From: Cognatundibacterium rugosum
GTDB lineage: Bacteria; Pseudomonadota; Gammaproteobacteria; Burkholderiales; Burkholderiaceae_D
Direction of reading: 5' to 3'
NCBI RefSeq assembly: GCF_014284365.1
Contig: NZ_JACOGG010000016.1
Location: forward strand, 18,839-82,838
Length of the DNA: 64,000 nt
A model generated the notes under the pieces. The model did no database searches, was not told where the DNA came from, and saw nothing but the letters and a program-made list of their open reading frames with translations. Position 1 is the first letter of the stretch, and every line of letters starts with the position of its first letter. This document shows positions 46,255-56,604 of this stretch, piece by piece. A program made the translations under genes and the position numbers.

Positions 46255-47128
46255 TGTTGACTACCGCAGTGCGCACCACAGAAATAATGCCCTGCCAATT
46301 CCCATTGGCATAATGATTGTAGGCCTCAGCATCATCTCTGAAACTCACAGAATGATAGGCCCACTTGACTGAGCCGCCTTCGTTGGCCGCAGTGCCCAAG
46401 GTCAGGTCGTTGCAGAACCAGTCCGAAGGATTGCAGAGTGCCTGTCCACCGGAACCTGCCACCCCACCACTGCTATGGTACGCCACGGCTTCATCGTCCT
46501 GGCCAGGCAAGATACCCGAGTAAAAGGTCCCCTTGGCACCTGCATACATATAGAACCAGACGTTGCGGGTATCATTGTGGTTATACATGGCGCGCGCCGT
46601 GCTGGTTTTCAAATCCTTGACCAGCGGTTCGCTCATGGCCCAGGAACCCGCATCCGACAATTCCGACCCACCACCGGCGCCCGATGCAGCGCGTACCCAT
46701 TTGATATTCCAACCGACCTGAGTCGTGCCGTCGCTGTTACCACACTGCCCGGAAGAATTGGAAACAGCGTTTTTCTTCATACGAGTGGAACCACCATAAT
46801 TCGCCAGTGTATAGCCCATCATCAGATCACCCGCACTATGCGTCGCGACATAGCACCAGTTGTTGCCAGTGCAGAAGCAATCGAGTGCATCACGGATCTT
46901 GCCATTCTCAGACGCAATACTGTTATAGCCGTCCCAGTTGACCGCTTTTTTATTGACACCAGCGGCCGTGCTGGCTGGCCCCCAGTAAGTAAAACTAGTG
47001 TAGTCGCCGACCACACCGCCACCACCGCGGCCATTGATCCATAGCGTGTAATTCGCAGCGCTGGCGACGCTGGATAAACCGGCCATCGCTAACAGAAAAG
47101 TCGTGATCACGATACGCATTAACTTCAT
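46244..47128 (-). CDS. Secreted alpha/beta-hydrolase-like protein
   Basis: 294 aa with signal peptide (cleavage likely after VASA) and an excellent ribosome binding site (GGGAGGTGA). The mature start YTLWINGRGGGG could form an oxyanion loop. CYVATHSAGDLMMGY resembles a lipase nucleophile elbow with Ser98, although the first Gly of GxSxG is Thr-His. GQDDEAVAYHSSGGVAG resembles the acid-residue block of lipases, and WAYHSVSFRDD could supply the His. Several cysteines (CFC, C, C) suggest disulphides. Not assigned to a family; lipase or esterase activity is inference. Confidence 0.6.
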   Translation of the reverse strand: MKLMRIVITTFLLAMAGLSSVASAANYTLWINGRGGGGVVGDYTSFTYWGPASTAAGVNKKAVNWDGYNSIASENGKIRDALDCFCTGNNWCYVATHSAGDLMMGYTLANYGGSTRMKKNAVSNSSGQCGNSDGTTQVGWNIKWVRAASGAGGGSELSDAGSWAMSEPLVKDLKTSTARAMYNHNDTRNVWFYMYAGAKGTFYSGILPGQDDEAVAYHSSGGVAGSGGQALCNPSDWFCNDLTLGTAANEGGSVKWAYHSVSFRDDAEAYNHYANGNWQGIISVVRTAVVNNAT

Positions 47129-47594
47129 TATTCACCTCCCAAAATGAATTACATGAATAGTGCAAACTGAGGACCTCCTCCGCTCGCCGACCAGCCGCTG
47201 TCTCCTCCAGAGTCTGGGGATGTTTGTTGAGATTATCTGCTTAGTATGTGTGACTGATCGCAACGCAGTATCGAAACAGCATTGCAGCATGTCAATTTGC
47301 GATGCAGCACAGATTTTGATGAAAGTCGTCCCAAGGCTGTCCGCAAAAATTCCTATGGCACTCTGATCAGCTCTAAACCAACACGTCTTTATTCGGCTTA
47401 GAGTCAGCGCTCTAATCTGTTCGCATGTACCGGAATACCACAAACCCGGACCTGACCCAAGCCGTAACACAAAAGCGAAAATTGCAGGCAGCGCAGACAT
47501 CAGCAATTTACCTTATCATCCCCACAGCAAGCACAACGCCATCTCGTGCAGACAACATGCTGACTTTTAGCAACCAACAACCCTCAGGAAAATC
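47129..47594. other. 466-nt intergenic region, no supported gene
   Basis: Lies between divergent genes and must carry promoters for the hydrolase pair and the lipocalin gene. A minus-strand open frame (47132-47506) has no recognisable content and lacks a ribosome binding site. Confidence 0.5.
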
Positions 47595-48146
47595 ATGTCA
47601 CTCCAACGCTTTGCCTGGCTCGGCACCTGTGCCCTGCTCTCAGCATCCTTGCTCACTGGGTGTAACACGCAACCCGCTGCACCGATGGATGTGGTGGCCC
47701 AGGTTGACCTGCAGCGCTATCTGGGACGCTGGTATGAAATCGCACTGATACCTAATCGTTTTCAAGCTATGTGCGCCAGCGATACCCAAGCCGAGTATCA
47801 GTTACAAGGCGAACAAATACGTGTCACCAATCGCTGCAAACGTGCCGATCAGGGTATGGAAACTGCACAGGGTGTAGCCGAGGTCGTACCGCAATCCAAC
47901 AACGCCAAATTACGTGTCAGCTTTTTTCGACCGTTCTATGGCAATTACTGGATACTGGCGCTGGATCCGGATTATCAATGGGTACTGGTCGGTGAACCTG
48001 GACGTCAATATGGCTGGGTCTTATCACGTATCCCACAATTACCCGACACTGTCATGCAAGGTATCTGGCAAAAGGCAGAGCAGGCAGGCTATCAACGTAC
48101 ACAATTCCACCCCAGCCTGCAAACTCAGGCTATGTCACCCAAATGA
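47595..48146 (+). CDS. blc: Outer-membrane lipocalin Blc-like
   Basis: 183 aa lipoprotein: signal peptide ending in LLTGC with lipidated Cys23. The GxW lipocalin signature is YLGRWYEIA (44-46 GRW), followed by an eight-strand barrel pattern including GNYWILALDPDYQWVLVGEP. Bacterial lipocalins bind lysophospholipids or fatty acids and are often stress-induced. Good ribosome binding site (CAGGAAAA). Monocistronic by spacing. Confidence 0.93.
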   Translation: MSLQRFAWLGTCALLSASLLTGCNTQPAAPMDVVAQVDLQRYLGRWYEIALIPNRFQAMCASDTQAEYQLQGEQIRVTNRCKRADQGMETAQGVAEVVPQSNNAKLRVSFFRPFYGNYWILALDPDYQWVLVGEPGRQYGWVLSRIPQLPDTVMQGIWQKAEQAGYQRTQFHPSLQTQAMSPK

Positions 48147-48282
48147 CACGCAATTCCCATCCATCTGTCATGATCAATCAGCATCGCAAAAGATTTAGCA
48201 AAACTTAACATCGCGCTGATTGACAAGAATGGTATAAAAACGGACATTACTTCCTGAACATTTTTCTTTGAAAAGGATGACT

Positions 48283-49092
48283 ATGCCTAACATCGACCTC
48301 GAACACCTACTGAACACCTACATCGTCCCTTTCGGACTGAAAATCCTCGCCGCAATTGCGATCTGGATCGTCGGTGGCATCATCATCAATATGCTGGCCA
48401 GTCTGTTGCGCAAGGCAATGACTTTACGCAAGGTAGATCCTACGCTGGTTTCGTATGGCGAATCCTCACTTAAAGTCGCGCTGCGCATCGCACTGGTAAT
48501 GGCGATCCTCGATGTCTGCGGTATCCAAACCACATCACTGGCAGCCTTGATTGCCGCCGGTGGTGTCGCAATTGGCGTCGCCTGGTCAGGCTTGCTGTCT
48601 AACTTCGCTGCCGGGATTTTCCTGGTACTGTTGCGTCCATTCAAAGTTGGCGATGCGATCAGTGCTGGCGGACAAACCGGTGAAGTCACGGAAATTGGCC
48701 TGTTCGCTACCACGCTGACTACCGGCGATAACCTGCGTGTTTATGTCGGCAACAGCAAAATTTTTGCCGATAACCTGGTCAACTATTCTGCCAACCCACA
48801 CCGCCGGGTTGATCTGAAATGCCAGATCGCGAATGGCGTTGAGCCGCTGGCAGCCATTGCGATGCTGCAAAAACATGTCAGCCGCGTCGCCAACATCACG
48901 CTGAACCCGGCACCGACCATAGAAATTCTGGAATTTAACGCTGCCGGCACCCTGTTGGCAGTGCGTCCTAACTGCAGTAACAAGGATTACTGGCAAGTCT
49001 ATTTCGATACCAACAAAGCGATTGCGGCTGCCTGTGCCGAAGCTGGCTGGCCAGTCCCGGCCCCGCATCAGATCGAGATTCATCAATCCTGA
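48283..49092 (+). CDS. mscS: Small-conductance mechanosensitive channel (MscS family)
   Basis: 269 aa from the ATG at 48283, for which AAGGA is well placed; an ATG two codons earlier overlaps that site. Three N-terminal helices, the pore-lining TM3 (AALIAAGGVAIGVAWSGLLSNFAAGIF with the Gly/Ala pattern), then the beta domain PFKVGDAI and vestibule. Opens under hypo-osmotic shock. The length matches E. coli MscS. A strong terminator follows. Confidence 0.94.
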   Translation: MPNIDLEHLLNTYIVPFGLKILAAIAIWIVGGIIINMLASLLRKAMTLRKVDPTLVSYGESSLKVALRIALVMAILDVCGIQTTSLAALIAAGGVAIGVAWSGLLSNFAAGIFLVLLRPFKVGDAISAGGQTGEVTEIGLFATTLTTGDNLRVYVGNSKIFADNLVNYSANPHRRVDLKCQIANGVEPLAAIAMLQKHVSRVANITLNPAPTIEILEFNAAGTLLAVRPNCSNKDYWQVYFDTNKAIAAACAEAGWPVPAPHQIEIHQS

Positions 49093-49124
49093 TCTATCCA
49101 ATACCGGTAGCACTCCCCCCCCAA

Positions 49125-49160
49125 AAAAACGCCTCTGAGTCAGAGGCGTTTTTATTTTGT
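49125..49160 (+). terminator. Terminator of mscS (copy 1 of an identical 36-nt pair)
   Basis: Perfect stem ACGCCTCTGA / TCAGAGGCGT with T-run. The same 36 nt recur at 50993-51028. Confidence 0.93.
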
Positions 49161-49240
49161 TCCTTTTCTTTATAGCAAACATTCATACCGCATTTGCAAT
49201 ACAATGACAATTTACTACCCAAATGCACGAGGGATAATCA

Positions 49241-50926
49241 ATGATTGCAGCAGAGTCGAGAGCAATAAACTTCTTATCTCGGATTGGGACGTTCGCACTA
49301 TTTACATTGCTTTACGTACTCTCGACATCTCTGGTATATGCACAAGCAGTAAAGGTCAGCTTAACTTTTAACCCTGATAGTAAAAGTGTCGAAGCCCGCT
49401 TCCAATTATCAAATGCGGTTGACACGCTACGCTTCGTAGGTAACGGTGAAATACGATTAAAGACCTGGACCCCTTTACATGGTGCGCGCCTGAATGAAGA
49501 CGGTACTGCACTAATATTACCAAAAGAACAAAACTGGGTTTCCGTCAAACTCAATCCGTTTGAGCGGGATGGCTTAATGGATAGGGTCTACTCACCGGTC
49601 ATATTATTTGGCGATGGGCGCGCCGCGCAAATATATTCAGAATACTTACTCCCTAGACAAGGGGGCGTAATTAACCTGACTACTCCTGGCGTCGTGTTGG
49701 GACATGCCGTCGCTCAAGGGAAGACAGCCTGGGGCGCAAACGATGCTGCAACCTACATCGTCGCAGGGCAAACTGACACTACAGAGAAAAATGATTACAG
49801 CATCACTCTGGATAAAAAATTACCTGCTTGGATTGCGCGTACGCTCAATGAAAACCTAGCTGCACTGATGAATCTGTATTCAAAGAAGTTTGGCTCACAA
49901 CCAAAGAAAAAACCTTGGATCGTGGTTTCATTCGACCCCAATACGCCAAATAAAAATGCTGTTTTTCGGGGAGACACCAACCCTGGTATGGTACGACTCA
50001 ATTTCATGGGACGCTTGTGGGAACAAGAAAATACGGCGCAAATTAATCAGCTAAGCAGTTTCTTAGCCCATGAACTTTTTCATTTATGGAATGCTCAACA
50101 ATGGAAAATTCAGCGCGAAGAACCAATCTGGTTGTTTGAGGGCGGTGCGGACGCAGCAGCGCAAGACGCATTACGTACGCTAGGAGTCATCAACGCCGAA
50201 CAATATAAAAATGAACGCACTAAAAGCCTGATTGCTTGCAGCCTCGCAGAAGGTGAAACATTAGCCAGTAAATTAAATGGGCGTACTCACTATACTTGTG
50301 GAGCAGCTATTTTTTATCTAGCCGCTGCAATGAATTCAACTACCTCAAATTCGACAGGCCCTTTAGATGTATGGGCAAGTATCTTTACATCTTCTAAAAC
50401 AAAAACTTATAGCACTACGGATTTTCTTCGTGTTGCAGCAAATTCCGCGCGCCATTCACCAACTACTACAAGTGCCTATCAGGCATCCCAGCTTAAGGAT
50501 TTGATAAATTCAACTTTACCTTGGCGAGAAGCTTTAATTCGTGACCAGGGAATGTTTCATCTACACGAGACCCAACAAGGAGACGACCCCAATATAGTCG
50601 TTGCCAGAGTCTTATTAGATAAGCTGGTAATCGACAGAGTTGACAATGATTGCCAAGGCTCTACTAGTATTAGCTATAGGAATCAAAGCTATCAAATAGA
50701 TGCGCTGCGTTCCTGCCGACGAATACAAAGCGGCGTAACACTCACACATTTAGGTAATTTTTCTATGTACGAAAATGCGCAACAGGCCTGGGCCTATGCG
50801 CGCGACCAATGTACTAAGGGGGCAGATCTGCATTTCAGCGGTAAGAATGATGTTTCACTGGATTTACCTTGCACTCAAATGCCAGCGCTGCCTCAGGGAT
50901 TATTTGTATTTAATTCCGAACATTAA
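49241..50926 (+). CDS. Secreted HExxH metallopeptidase-like protein
   Basis: 561 aa. Signal peptide (hydrophobic core FTLLYVLSTSLVYA). The zinc-motif H277-E278-x2-H281 (AHELFHLWN) followed by E300 in WLFEGGADA gives HExxH-x18-E, the gluzincin arrangement; WN and the EGGAD block recall M61-like peptidases. Upstream is a beta-rich N-terminal domain, downstream a region with Cys pairs (DNDCQGS, SCRRI, QCTKG, LPCTQ). The gene is richer in A/T and in rare-looking codons than its neighbours and sits between two identical terminators, suggesting transfer or duplication. Family not certain. Confidence 0.72.
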   Translation: MIAAESRAINFLSRIGTFALFTLLYVLSTSLVYAQAVKVSLTFNPDSKSVEARFQLSNAVDTLRFVGNGEIRLKTWTPLHGARLNEDGTALILPKEQNWVSVKLNPFERDGLMDRVYSPVILFGDGRAAQIYSEYLLPRQGGVINLTTPGVVLGHAVAQGKTAWGANDAATYIVAGQTDTTEKNDYSITLDKKLPAWIARTLNENLAALMNLYSKKFGSQPKKKPWIVVSFDPNTPNKNAVFRGDTNPGMVRLNFMGRLWEQENTAQINQLSSFLAHELFHLWNAQQWKIQREEPIWLFEGGADAAAQDALRTLGVINAEQYKNERTKSLIACSLAEGETLASKLNGRTHYTCGAAIFYLAAAMNSTTSNSTGPLDVWASIFTSSKTKTYSTTDFLRVAANSARHSPTTTSAYQASQLKDLINSTLPWREALIRDQGMFHLHETQQGDDPNIVVARVLLDKLVIDRVDNDCQGSTSISYRNQSYQIDALRSCRRIQSGVTLTHLGNFSMYENAQQAWAYARDQCTKGADLHFSGKNDVSLDLPCTQMPALPQGLFVFNSEH

Positions 50927-50992
50927 GCACGAATGGCCATTTCCTGCGTCCCATCTGCCCTAGATTCGCTGCAACTTGCCCACATCCCTTAT

Positions 50993-51028
50993 AAAAACGC
51001 CTCTGAGTCAGAGGCGTTTTTATTTTGT
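50993..51028 (+). terminator. Terminator after the metallopeptidase gene (copy 2)
   Basis: Identical over 36 nt to 49125-49160, including T-run and the following TATTTTGT. Confidence 0.93.
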
Positions 51029-51102
51029 GCTTACTTTGTACTTACTCTTTACTCAAAACCGACTATGCTGACTGGTACGTCTATCCATTTTCGGAGCGTC
51101 TC

Positions 51103-51564
51103 ATGAATAAACTGCGCGTATTCTTTCAATTACTCATCACACTGGCACTGATATCGGCCAATATCAGTCAAGCTGCAGACAAGCCCGAAGATGCGGTGGC
51201 GATGGTAGAAAAGGGACTGGCTTATCTGCAAAAAAATGGTAAGGACGCATTGGTACGTGAAATCAATGCAAAAAATCCTGATTTCATCGTGGGTGAGCTG
51301 TATCTGTATATACGCGGCATCGACGGCACTGTACTTGCACATCCGGTCAACCCCAAACTGGTCGGCAAGAACCTGATTGAGTTGCCGGATGCAGAAGGCA
51401 AGCTATTTAGAAAAGACATCGTGGAACTGGCCAAAAGCAAGGGCAAAGGCTGGGTTGATTATCGCTACAATAATCCGGTCAGCAAACAGATAGAATCGAA
51501 GAGCACGTATCTGCAGCGGGCTGGCGATATCATCCTGGAAGCAGGGATTTACAAAGGAAAATAG
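51103..51564 (+). CDS. Secreted single Cache domain protein
   Basis: 153 aa from the ATG at 51103; the frame opens further upstream within the terminator and that part is rejected. Signal peptide ends near ISQA. The rest is one sCache_2-type domain: DAVAMVEKGLAYLQKNG, LYLYIRGIDGTVLAHPVNPKLVGKNL, then GWVDYRYNNPVS and K.TYLQRAGDIILEAGIY. Such domains usually sit in receptors; here there is no membrane or signalling module, so it would be a free periplasmic ligand-binding protein. Ligand unknown. Confidence 0.85.
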   Translation: MNKLRVFFQLLITLALISANISQAADKPEDAVAMVEKGLAYLQKNGKDALVREINAKNPDFIVGELYLYIRGIDGTVLAHPVNPKLVGKNLIELPDAEGKLFRKDIVELAKSKGKGWVDYRYNNPVSKQIESKSTYLQRAGDIILEAGIYKGK

Positions 51565-51586
51565 CGCCTCAGCCTGACCGAAGCGA

Positions 51587-51626
51587 CAAAAAAAGGCTGC
51601 TGTTCTCAGAACAGCAGCCTTTTTTG
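51587..51626. terminator. Bidirectional terminator between Cache gene and gcvP
   Basis: A 12-bp perfect stem (51594-51605 with 51609-51620), 3-nt loop, A-run on one side and T-run on the other; serves both convergent transcripts. Confidence 0.93.
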
Positions 51627-51706
51627 ACCAATTTCAGCAACTAAGCCCGGCACCTAAACTCAGCAATCAACGCTGCGGTATTAGACGCAAGGCCGATTAG
51701 CTGTGA

Positions 51707-54586
51707 TTACTGATACTCGCTCAGCGGTATGCAAGAGCAGAACAGGTTACGGTCACCGTAGACATTGTCAGCACGGCCGACTGGTGCCCAATATTTCTGC
51801 TTACGCAAAGAACTGACCGGATAAGCGGCCACTTCGCGGCTGTAAGCACGGGTCCATTCGGCAGACACCAGTGTTTCTATTGTGTGTGGTGCATGCTTCA
51901 AAGGATTGTCTTTAGCATCGAATTCACCGCTGGCGACCTTAGCGATTTCTTCACGGATGGTGATCATCGCGTCGATAAAGCGATCCAATTCTGCCAGCGA
52001 TTCGCTTTCAGTCGGTTCTATCATCAGCGTGCCCGGCACCGGGAAGCTCATGGTCGGCGCATGGAAGCCAAAGTCGATGAGGCGCTTAGCCACGTCTTCA
52101 TTGGAGATGCCGGTTGCATCGGTCAGTGGACGCAGATCCAGAATACATTCATGCGCCACCAGACCGTCGTGCCCAGAGTACAACACCGGATAGTGTGGTG
52201 CCAGGCGTTTAGCGATGTAGTTCGCCGCCAGGATCGCTGTTTCGGTTGCTGCTTTCAAGCCTTCTGCCCCCATCATTGCGATGTACATCCACGAAATAGG
52301 CAAGATAGAAGCGGAACCGAATGGCGCAGCACTCACGGCGGAAATACCGTCTTCACCGCGCACATAGCCAGTCGATTTCTGATTGGGAAGGAACTTCGCC
52401 AGATGCGCACCAACGGCCACCGGACCGACACCAGGACCGCCACCACCGTGAGGAATACAGAAAGTCTTGTGCAAATTCAGATGGCTGACGTCGCCGCCAA
52501 ACTGCCCCGGTGCAGCAACACCAACCAGTGCATTCATATTGGCGCCGTCGACATAGACCTGACCACCATGACTATGGACGATCTCGCACAGCTGCTGTAT
52601 GCCTTCTTCGAACACACCGTGGGTGGACGGATAGGTCACCATGATGGCAGCCAGATTGGCACTGTGTTTTTCTGCCTTGACCGCCAGGTCCGCCAGATCC
52701 ACGTTACCACGCTCGTCACAGGCAACGACGACGACATCCATGCCTACCATGGCGGCAGAAGCAGGATTAGTACCGTGTGCAGACGATGGGATCAGACAGA
52801 TATTGCGATGTCCCTCACCACGTGACTCATGGTATTTTTTGATGACCAGCAGACCCGCATATTCGCCTTGCGAACCGGCATTCGGCTGCAGGGAAACGGC
52901 CGCATAGCCAGTTGCTGCGCACAGCATGGCTTCCAGCTGAGCGATCATTTCGCGGTAACCCACGGTCTGATCCTGCGGCGCGAATGGATGGATATTGGAA
53001 AATTCTGGCCAGGTGACCGGAATCATTTCCGACGTCGCATTCAGTTTCATGGTGCAGGAACCCAGCGGTATCATGCTGCGATCCAGCGCCAGATCCTTAT
53101 CTGCCAGGCTGCGCAGGTAGCGCAGCATTTCATGCTCGGCATGGTAACGGCTGAACGTAGGATGGGTCAGGAAGGCGCTGCTGCGTACCAGTTTAGCTGG
53201 AATCGCATCTGTGACTGTCGCTTCTACCGCCGCAAAATCCGGTACCGGTTTAGCCTGCGCAAACATTTCCCAAACACGGATCACGTCATCACGATTCACC
53301 GTTTCATCCAGCGACACACCGACCTGATTGGCGCTGATCTGACGCAGGTTATAGCCTTTTGCCTGAGCTGCTGCGTGCACTGCAGCAGCATCTGCCACAT
53401 TCACAGTCAGCGTATCAAAATAAGTGCTGTTGGCCAGGCTCAGACCCATCTGTTGCAGACCCGCTGCCAGCACTGTGGTGTAACGCTGTACACGTTGCGC
53501 TATACGACGCAGGCCTTCCGGGCCATGGTAGACCGCGTACATAGACGCAATCACGGCCAGCAATACCTGTGCGGTACAAATATTGGACGTCGCTTTTTCA
53601 CGACGGATATGCTGTTCACGTGTTTGCAAAGCCAGACGGTAAGCAGGCTTACCTTGTGCATCAACGGTCACACCGACCAAACGGCCTGGCATGCTGCGCT
53701 TGAATGCATCACGGGTAGACATATAGCCTGCGTGTGGACCACCAAAACCCAGCGGCACACCGAAACGCTGGCTGTTACCGACCACCACGTCAGCACCCCA
53801 TTCGCCCGGTGGCGTGATCAGTGTCAGCGCCAGCAAATCAGCAGCAACGATGACCATGCCGCCTTTAGCGTGGACTGCAGCAGCAAATTCTGCGTAATCG
53901 CGAATTTCACCATTAGCAGCAGGATATTGCAGCAGGACGCCGAAACATTCGTTGTCGATCGCTTCGTTACCGGTGCAGGTACGGACTTCGATGCCCAGCG
54001 GCGTTGCACGGGTTTCGATGATCTCGCGGGTTTGAGGCAATACGTCGTCTGCCACGTAGAACACATTGGAGTTCGATTTGCCGACGCGCTGTATCAGCGT
54101 CATCGCTTCAGCCGCTGCAGTGCCTTCATCCAGCATAGACGCATTCGCGATATCCATGCCAGTCAGATCGGTAATCATGGTCTGGAAATTCAGGATCGCT
54201 TCCAGACGGCCTTGAGAAATTTCTGGCTGATATGGCGTGTATGCGGTGTACCAGGCAGGATTTTCGAAAATATTACGCAGGATAACGCCTGGCGTATGTG
54301 TGTTGTAATAACCCTGACCGATCAGGGATTTCAACACCTTGTTTTTACCAGCGATGGTTTTCAGCTGAGCCAGCGCATCCTGTTCGGATTTAGCAGCGGT
54401 GAACTCCGCCAGCGGCAGCACATCGCGGCGGCGGATATTGGCAGGAACGATCGCATCGATCAATGCTTCACGGCTGGCATAGCCCAAGGTTTCAAGCATT
54501 TTTGCCTGTTCAGCAGCAGACGGAGCAATGTGACGTGCGATGAAAGCATCGTGTGCTTCCAATTCATTAAGAGAAGGACGTGTCAT
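51707..54586 (-). CDS. gcvP: Glycine dehydrogenase (decarboxylating), P protein
   Basis: 959 aa from the ATG at 54586; the frame extends to a TTG five codons earlier. PLP-dependent P protein of the glycine cleavage complex, decarboxylating glycine and passing the aminomethyl group to GcvH. N- and C-halves are both present (single-chain form). PLP-binding Lys707 lies in [17 protein letters not shown], and the N-terminal [11 protein letters not shown] is typical. Last gene of gcvT-gcvH-gcvP; no strong ribosome binding site is seen. Confidence 0.96.
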   Translation of the reverse strand: MTRPSLNELEAHDAFIARHIAPSAAEQAKMLETLGYASREALIDAIVPANIRRRDVLPLAEFTAAKSEQDALAQLKTIAGKNKVLKSLIGQGYYNTHTPGVILRNIFENPAWYTAYTPYQPEISQGRLEAILNFQTMITDLTGMDIANASMLDEGTAAAEAMTLIQRVGKSNSNVFYVADDVLPQTREIIETRATPLGIEVRTCTGNEAIDNECFGVLLQYPAANGEIRDYAEFAAAVHAKGGMVIVAADLLALTLITPPGEWGADVVVGNSQRFGVPLGFGGPHAGYMSTRDAFKRSMPGRLVGVTVDAQGKPAYRLALQTREQHIRREKATSNICTAQVLLAVIASMYAVYHGPEGLRRIAQRVQRYTTVLAAGLQQMGLSLANSTYFDTLTVNVADAAAVHAAAQAKGYNLRQISANQVGVSLDETVNRDDVIRVWEMFAQAKPVPDFAAVEATVTDAIPAKLVRSSAFLTHPTFSRYHAEHEMLRYLRSLADKDLALDRSMIPLGSCTMKLNATSEMIPVTWPEFSNIHPFAPQDQTVGYREMIAQLEAMLCAATGYAAVSLQPNAGSQGEYAGLLVIKKYHESRGEGHRNICLIPSSAHGTNPASAAMVGMDVVVVACDERGNVDLADLAVKAEKHSANLAAIMVTYPSTHGVFEEGIQQLCEIVHSHGGQVYVDGANMNALVGVAAPGQFGGDVSHLNLHKTFCIPHGGGGPGVGPVAVGAHLAKFLPNQKSTGYVRGEDGISAVSAAPFGSASILPISWMYIAMMGAEGLKAATETAILAANYIAKRLAPHYPVLYSGHDGLVAHECILDLRPLTDATGISNEDVAKRLIDFGFHAPTMSFPVPGTLMIEPTESESLAELDRFIDAMITIREEIAKVASGEFDAKDNPLKHAPHTIETLVSAEWTRAYSREVAAYPVSSLRKQKYWAPVGRADNVYGDRNLFCSCIPLSEYQ

Positions 54587-54719
54587 GATTTTTGCGGACA
54601 AGTGGGGGTCTTGATGCAGACATCACAGCACAGACCGTCAAGGGAGTGCTGCGACATCTGCTCAGGGCTGAACCAAGGCTCAGCCCTGAGCCGGATAAAG
54701 GGTGTTACAGCTGGAACAA

Positions 54720-55097
54720 TCAGCCGATGTTTTGTGCGTAGGCTTCTGCACTCAGTAAACCGTCGATATCAGCCGCATTGGCTGGCTTTAGTTTGAACAA
54801 CCAGGCATTGAAGGCAGCAGAATTGATCGACTCTGGCGCATCTTTAACTTCTTCATTGATGGCAACCACTTCACCGGACAACGGTGCGTAGATATCACCA
54901 GCGGCTTTGACAGACTCCACGACGGCGCAGTCTTTACCTGCTTCCAGCTGGCTACCAACTTTTGGCAAGTCCACGAAAACGATATCGCCCAATGCATCCT
55001 GAGCAAACTCAGTAATGCCAACGGCAACTGTGCCGTCTGCTTCTACGCGTACCCATTCGTGGGATGTGGTGTATTTCAGTTCTGCTGGAATGTTCAT
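54720..55097 (-). CDS. gcvH: Glycine cleavage H protein
   Basis: 125 aa from the ATG at 55097 with GGAG upstream. The lipoyl-domain carrier; lipoylated Lys64 is in [23 protein letters not shown] and the C-terminal [13 protein letters not shown] are canonical. Shuttles the aminomethyl group between P, T and L proteins. L protein is not encoded here. Confidence 0.96.
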   Translation of the reverse strand: MNIPAELKYTTSHEWVRVEADGTVAVGITEFAQDALGDIVFVDLPKVGSQLEAGKDCAVVESVKAAGDIYAPLSGEVVAINEEVKDAPESINSAAFNAWLFKLKPANAADIDGLLSAEAYAQNIG

Positions 55098-55185
55098 GCT
55101 GGACTCCAAATTGATCAGTTATTGTGTTTAAAATCAGGTCTAAAAAATTCGGGCGTGTGATGCGAAATCACACGCCCCTGCTACT

Positions 55186-56316
55186 TTATGCTGCCAGGAC
55201 TTTTCCGTTACGGACAAAAGGCAGTTTCACGACACTGGCCGCCAGTTGTTTATCACGGATGACGACGTGTACCGTGTCTCCCACTGCCACACCCAGAGGC
55301 AGACGGGCCAGTGCAATCGCTTCCTGCATACTAGGGCTGAATGTGCCGCTGGTAATTTCCCCTTCACCTTGTGCGCAAATCACTTTTTGGTGCGCACGCA
55401 GAATGCCACCTTTTTCACGCAAAATCAAACCGAGGAATTGTGCTTTTTGTCCTTGCTCCAGCAAAGCCTGTTTGCCAACGAAATCGCGTTCGCTCACCAG
55501 ATCAATGGTCCAGGCCAGACCGGCGTCGAGCGGGTTCACACTCTCGTCCATATCCTGACCGTACAAATTCATACCTGCTTCCAGACGCAGCGTATCGCGT
55601 GCACCCAGGCCAGCTGGTTTGACGCCAACTGCGGTCAACGCATCCCAGAACGCAACAGCCTGTTCGGCCGGCACGGCGATTTCAAAACCATCTTCACCGG
55701 TATAACCTGTGCGGGCCACCATGACTTCACCGAATTTTGTACCCTCAACGATCACCGCATTGAAGGGTTTGATGTCAGCGGAAGCAGCCTGAGTTTCTGG
55801 CAGCACTTCCCATGTTTTGGCACGCGCATTCGGGCCCTGCACTGCGACCAGCGCAAATGCACCCTCGCCGTTACGGCGTTGAGTGATCGTCAGGCCACTC
55901 TGGGTTTCTGCATTGCGCGCATTCATCCAGGCGATGTCTTTTTCTGCCGTACCGGCATTCACCACCAGACGGAACCAGTTTTCACTGAAAAAATAAATGA
56001 TGAGGTCATCGATGACGGTGCCTTCCGGTTTCAGCATGCAGGAATAAAGTGCTTTGCCTGGAACCTGCAGCTTATCGACGTTATTCGCGACCAGACCGCG
56101 CAGGAAGCCGCGTACATTGTCGCCACGGATATCGACCACGCACATGTGGGAGACGTCAAACATGCCGCAATCTTTGCGCACAGCGTGATGTTCTTCAATT
56201 TGGGAACCATAGTTGACCGGCATATCCCAACCGCCGAAATCAACCATTTTTGCACCAGCCGCGCGATGGGCTGCATTGAGGGGAGTTACCTTGAGAGATG
56301 TCGCTGTTTGCGTCAT
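55186..56316 (-). CDS. gcvT: Aminomethyltransferase, T protein
   Basis: 376 aa from the ATG at 56316 with AGAGG upstream; a 13-residue upstream extension is rejected. Transfers the methylene group to tetrahydrofolate and releases ammonia. Family blocks: [42 protein letters not shown] and [17 protein letters not shown]. First gene of the operon, directly behind the glycine riboswitch. Confidence 0.96.
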   Translation of the reverse strand: MTQTATSLKVTPLNAAHRAAGAKMVDFGGWDMPVNYGSQIEEHHAVRKDCGMFDVSHMCVVDIRGDNVRGFLRGLVANNVDKLQVPGKALYSCMLKPEGTVIDDLIIYFFSENWFRLVVNAGTAEKDIAWMNARNAETQSGLTITQRRNGEGAFALVAVQGPNARAKTWEVLPETQAASADIKPFNAVIVEGTKFGEVMVARTGYTGEDGFEIAVPAEQAVAFWDALTAVGVKPAGLGARDTLRLEAGMNLYGQDMDESVNPLDAGLAWTIDLVSERDFVGKQALLEQGQKAQFLGLILREKGGILRAHQKVICAQGEGEITSGTFSPSMQEAIALARLPLGVAVGDTVHVVIRDKQLAASVVKLPFVRNGKVLAA

Positions 56317-56384
56317 GGATGCCTCTTTACCAGTTGAGTAGGAACGAAAACGCACGCAGACGCCGCTGCATGCGATGCAATCGC

Positions 56385-56588
56385 TGACCCCTCTGTCCTG
56401 GTACCTGAGAGATTACGGCGACAGTATCTGTCCTCCGTGCGCACCTTCGGTGGGTAGTGCAGTTCTGAACCGCTACCGCTCTCCAGAGTGTGGGGTGTGT
56501 TTTACGCCCCGTTGACCGGTCCTTTTGCCTGAGAGTTTGTTGGGTATTAGCCCCTTCGGCGGCAACCGCTGGTTGCTCTCTCCCGATC
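56385..56588 (-). promoter_or_regulatory. Tandem glycine riboswitch
   Basis: Two glycine aptamers read toward gcvT. Aptamer 1 (about 56516-56588) starts GGGAGAG and contains the CCGAAGGGG and CTCTCAGGCA blocks with AGGAC. Aptamer 2 (about 56385-56492) has CTGGAGAG, CACCGAAGGTG, CTCTCAGGTACC and AGGACAG. A short A-rich linker joins them. This tandem form normally switches gcv genes on when glycine is abundant. Confidence 0.95.
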
Positions 56589-56598
56589 AAGTAGCGCG

Positions 56599-56604
56599 AT
56601 TATA
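56599..56604 (-). promoter_or_regulatory. -10 element of the gcv operon
   Basis: TATAAT on the minus strand, ~10 nt before the first aptamer. No convincing -35 is seen, so an activator may be needed. Confidence 0.6.

Noticed and set aside
47132..47506. Minus-strand open frame upstream of the hydrolase-like gene
   Set aside because: No ribosome binding site or recognisable content; it overlaps the promoter region.
52829..54796. Long plus-strand open frame of 655 codons
   Set aside because: It is antisense to gcvP and lacks a ribosome binding site or recognisable domain; gcvP is unmistakable.
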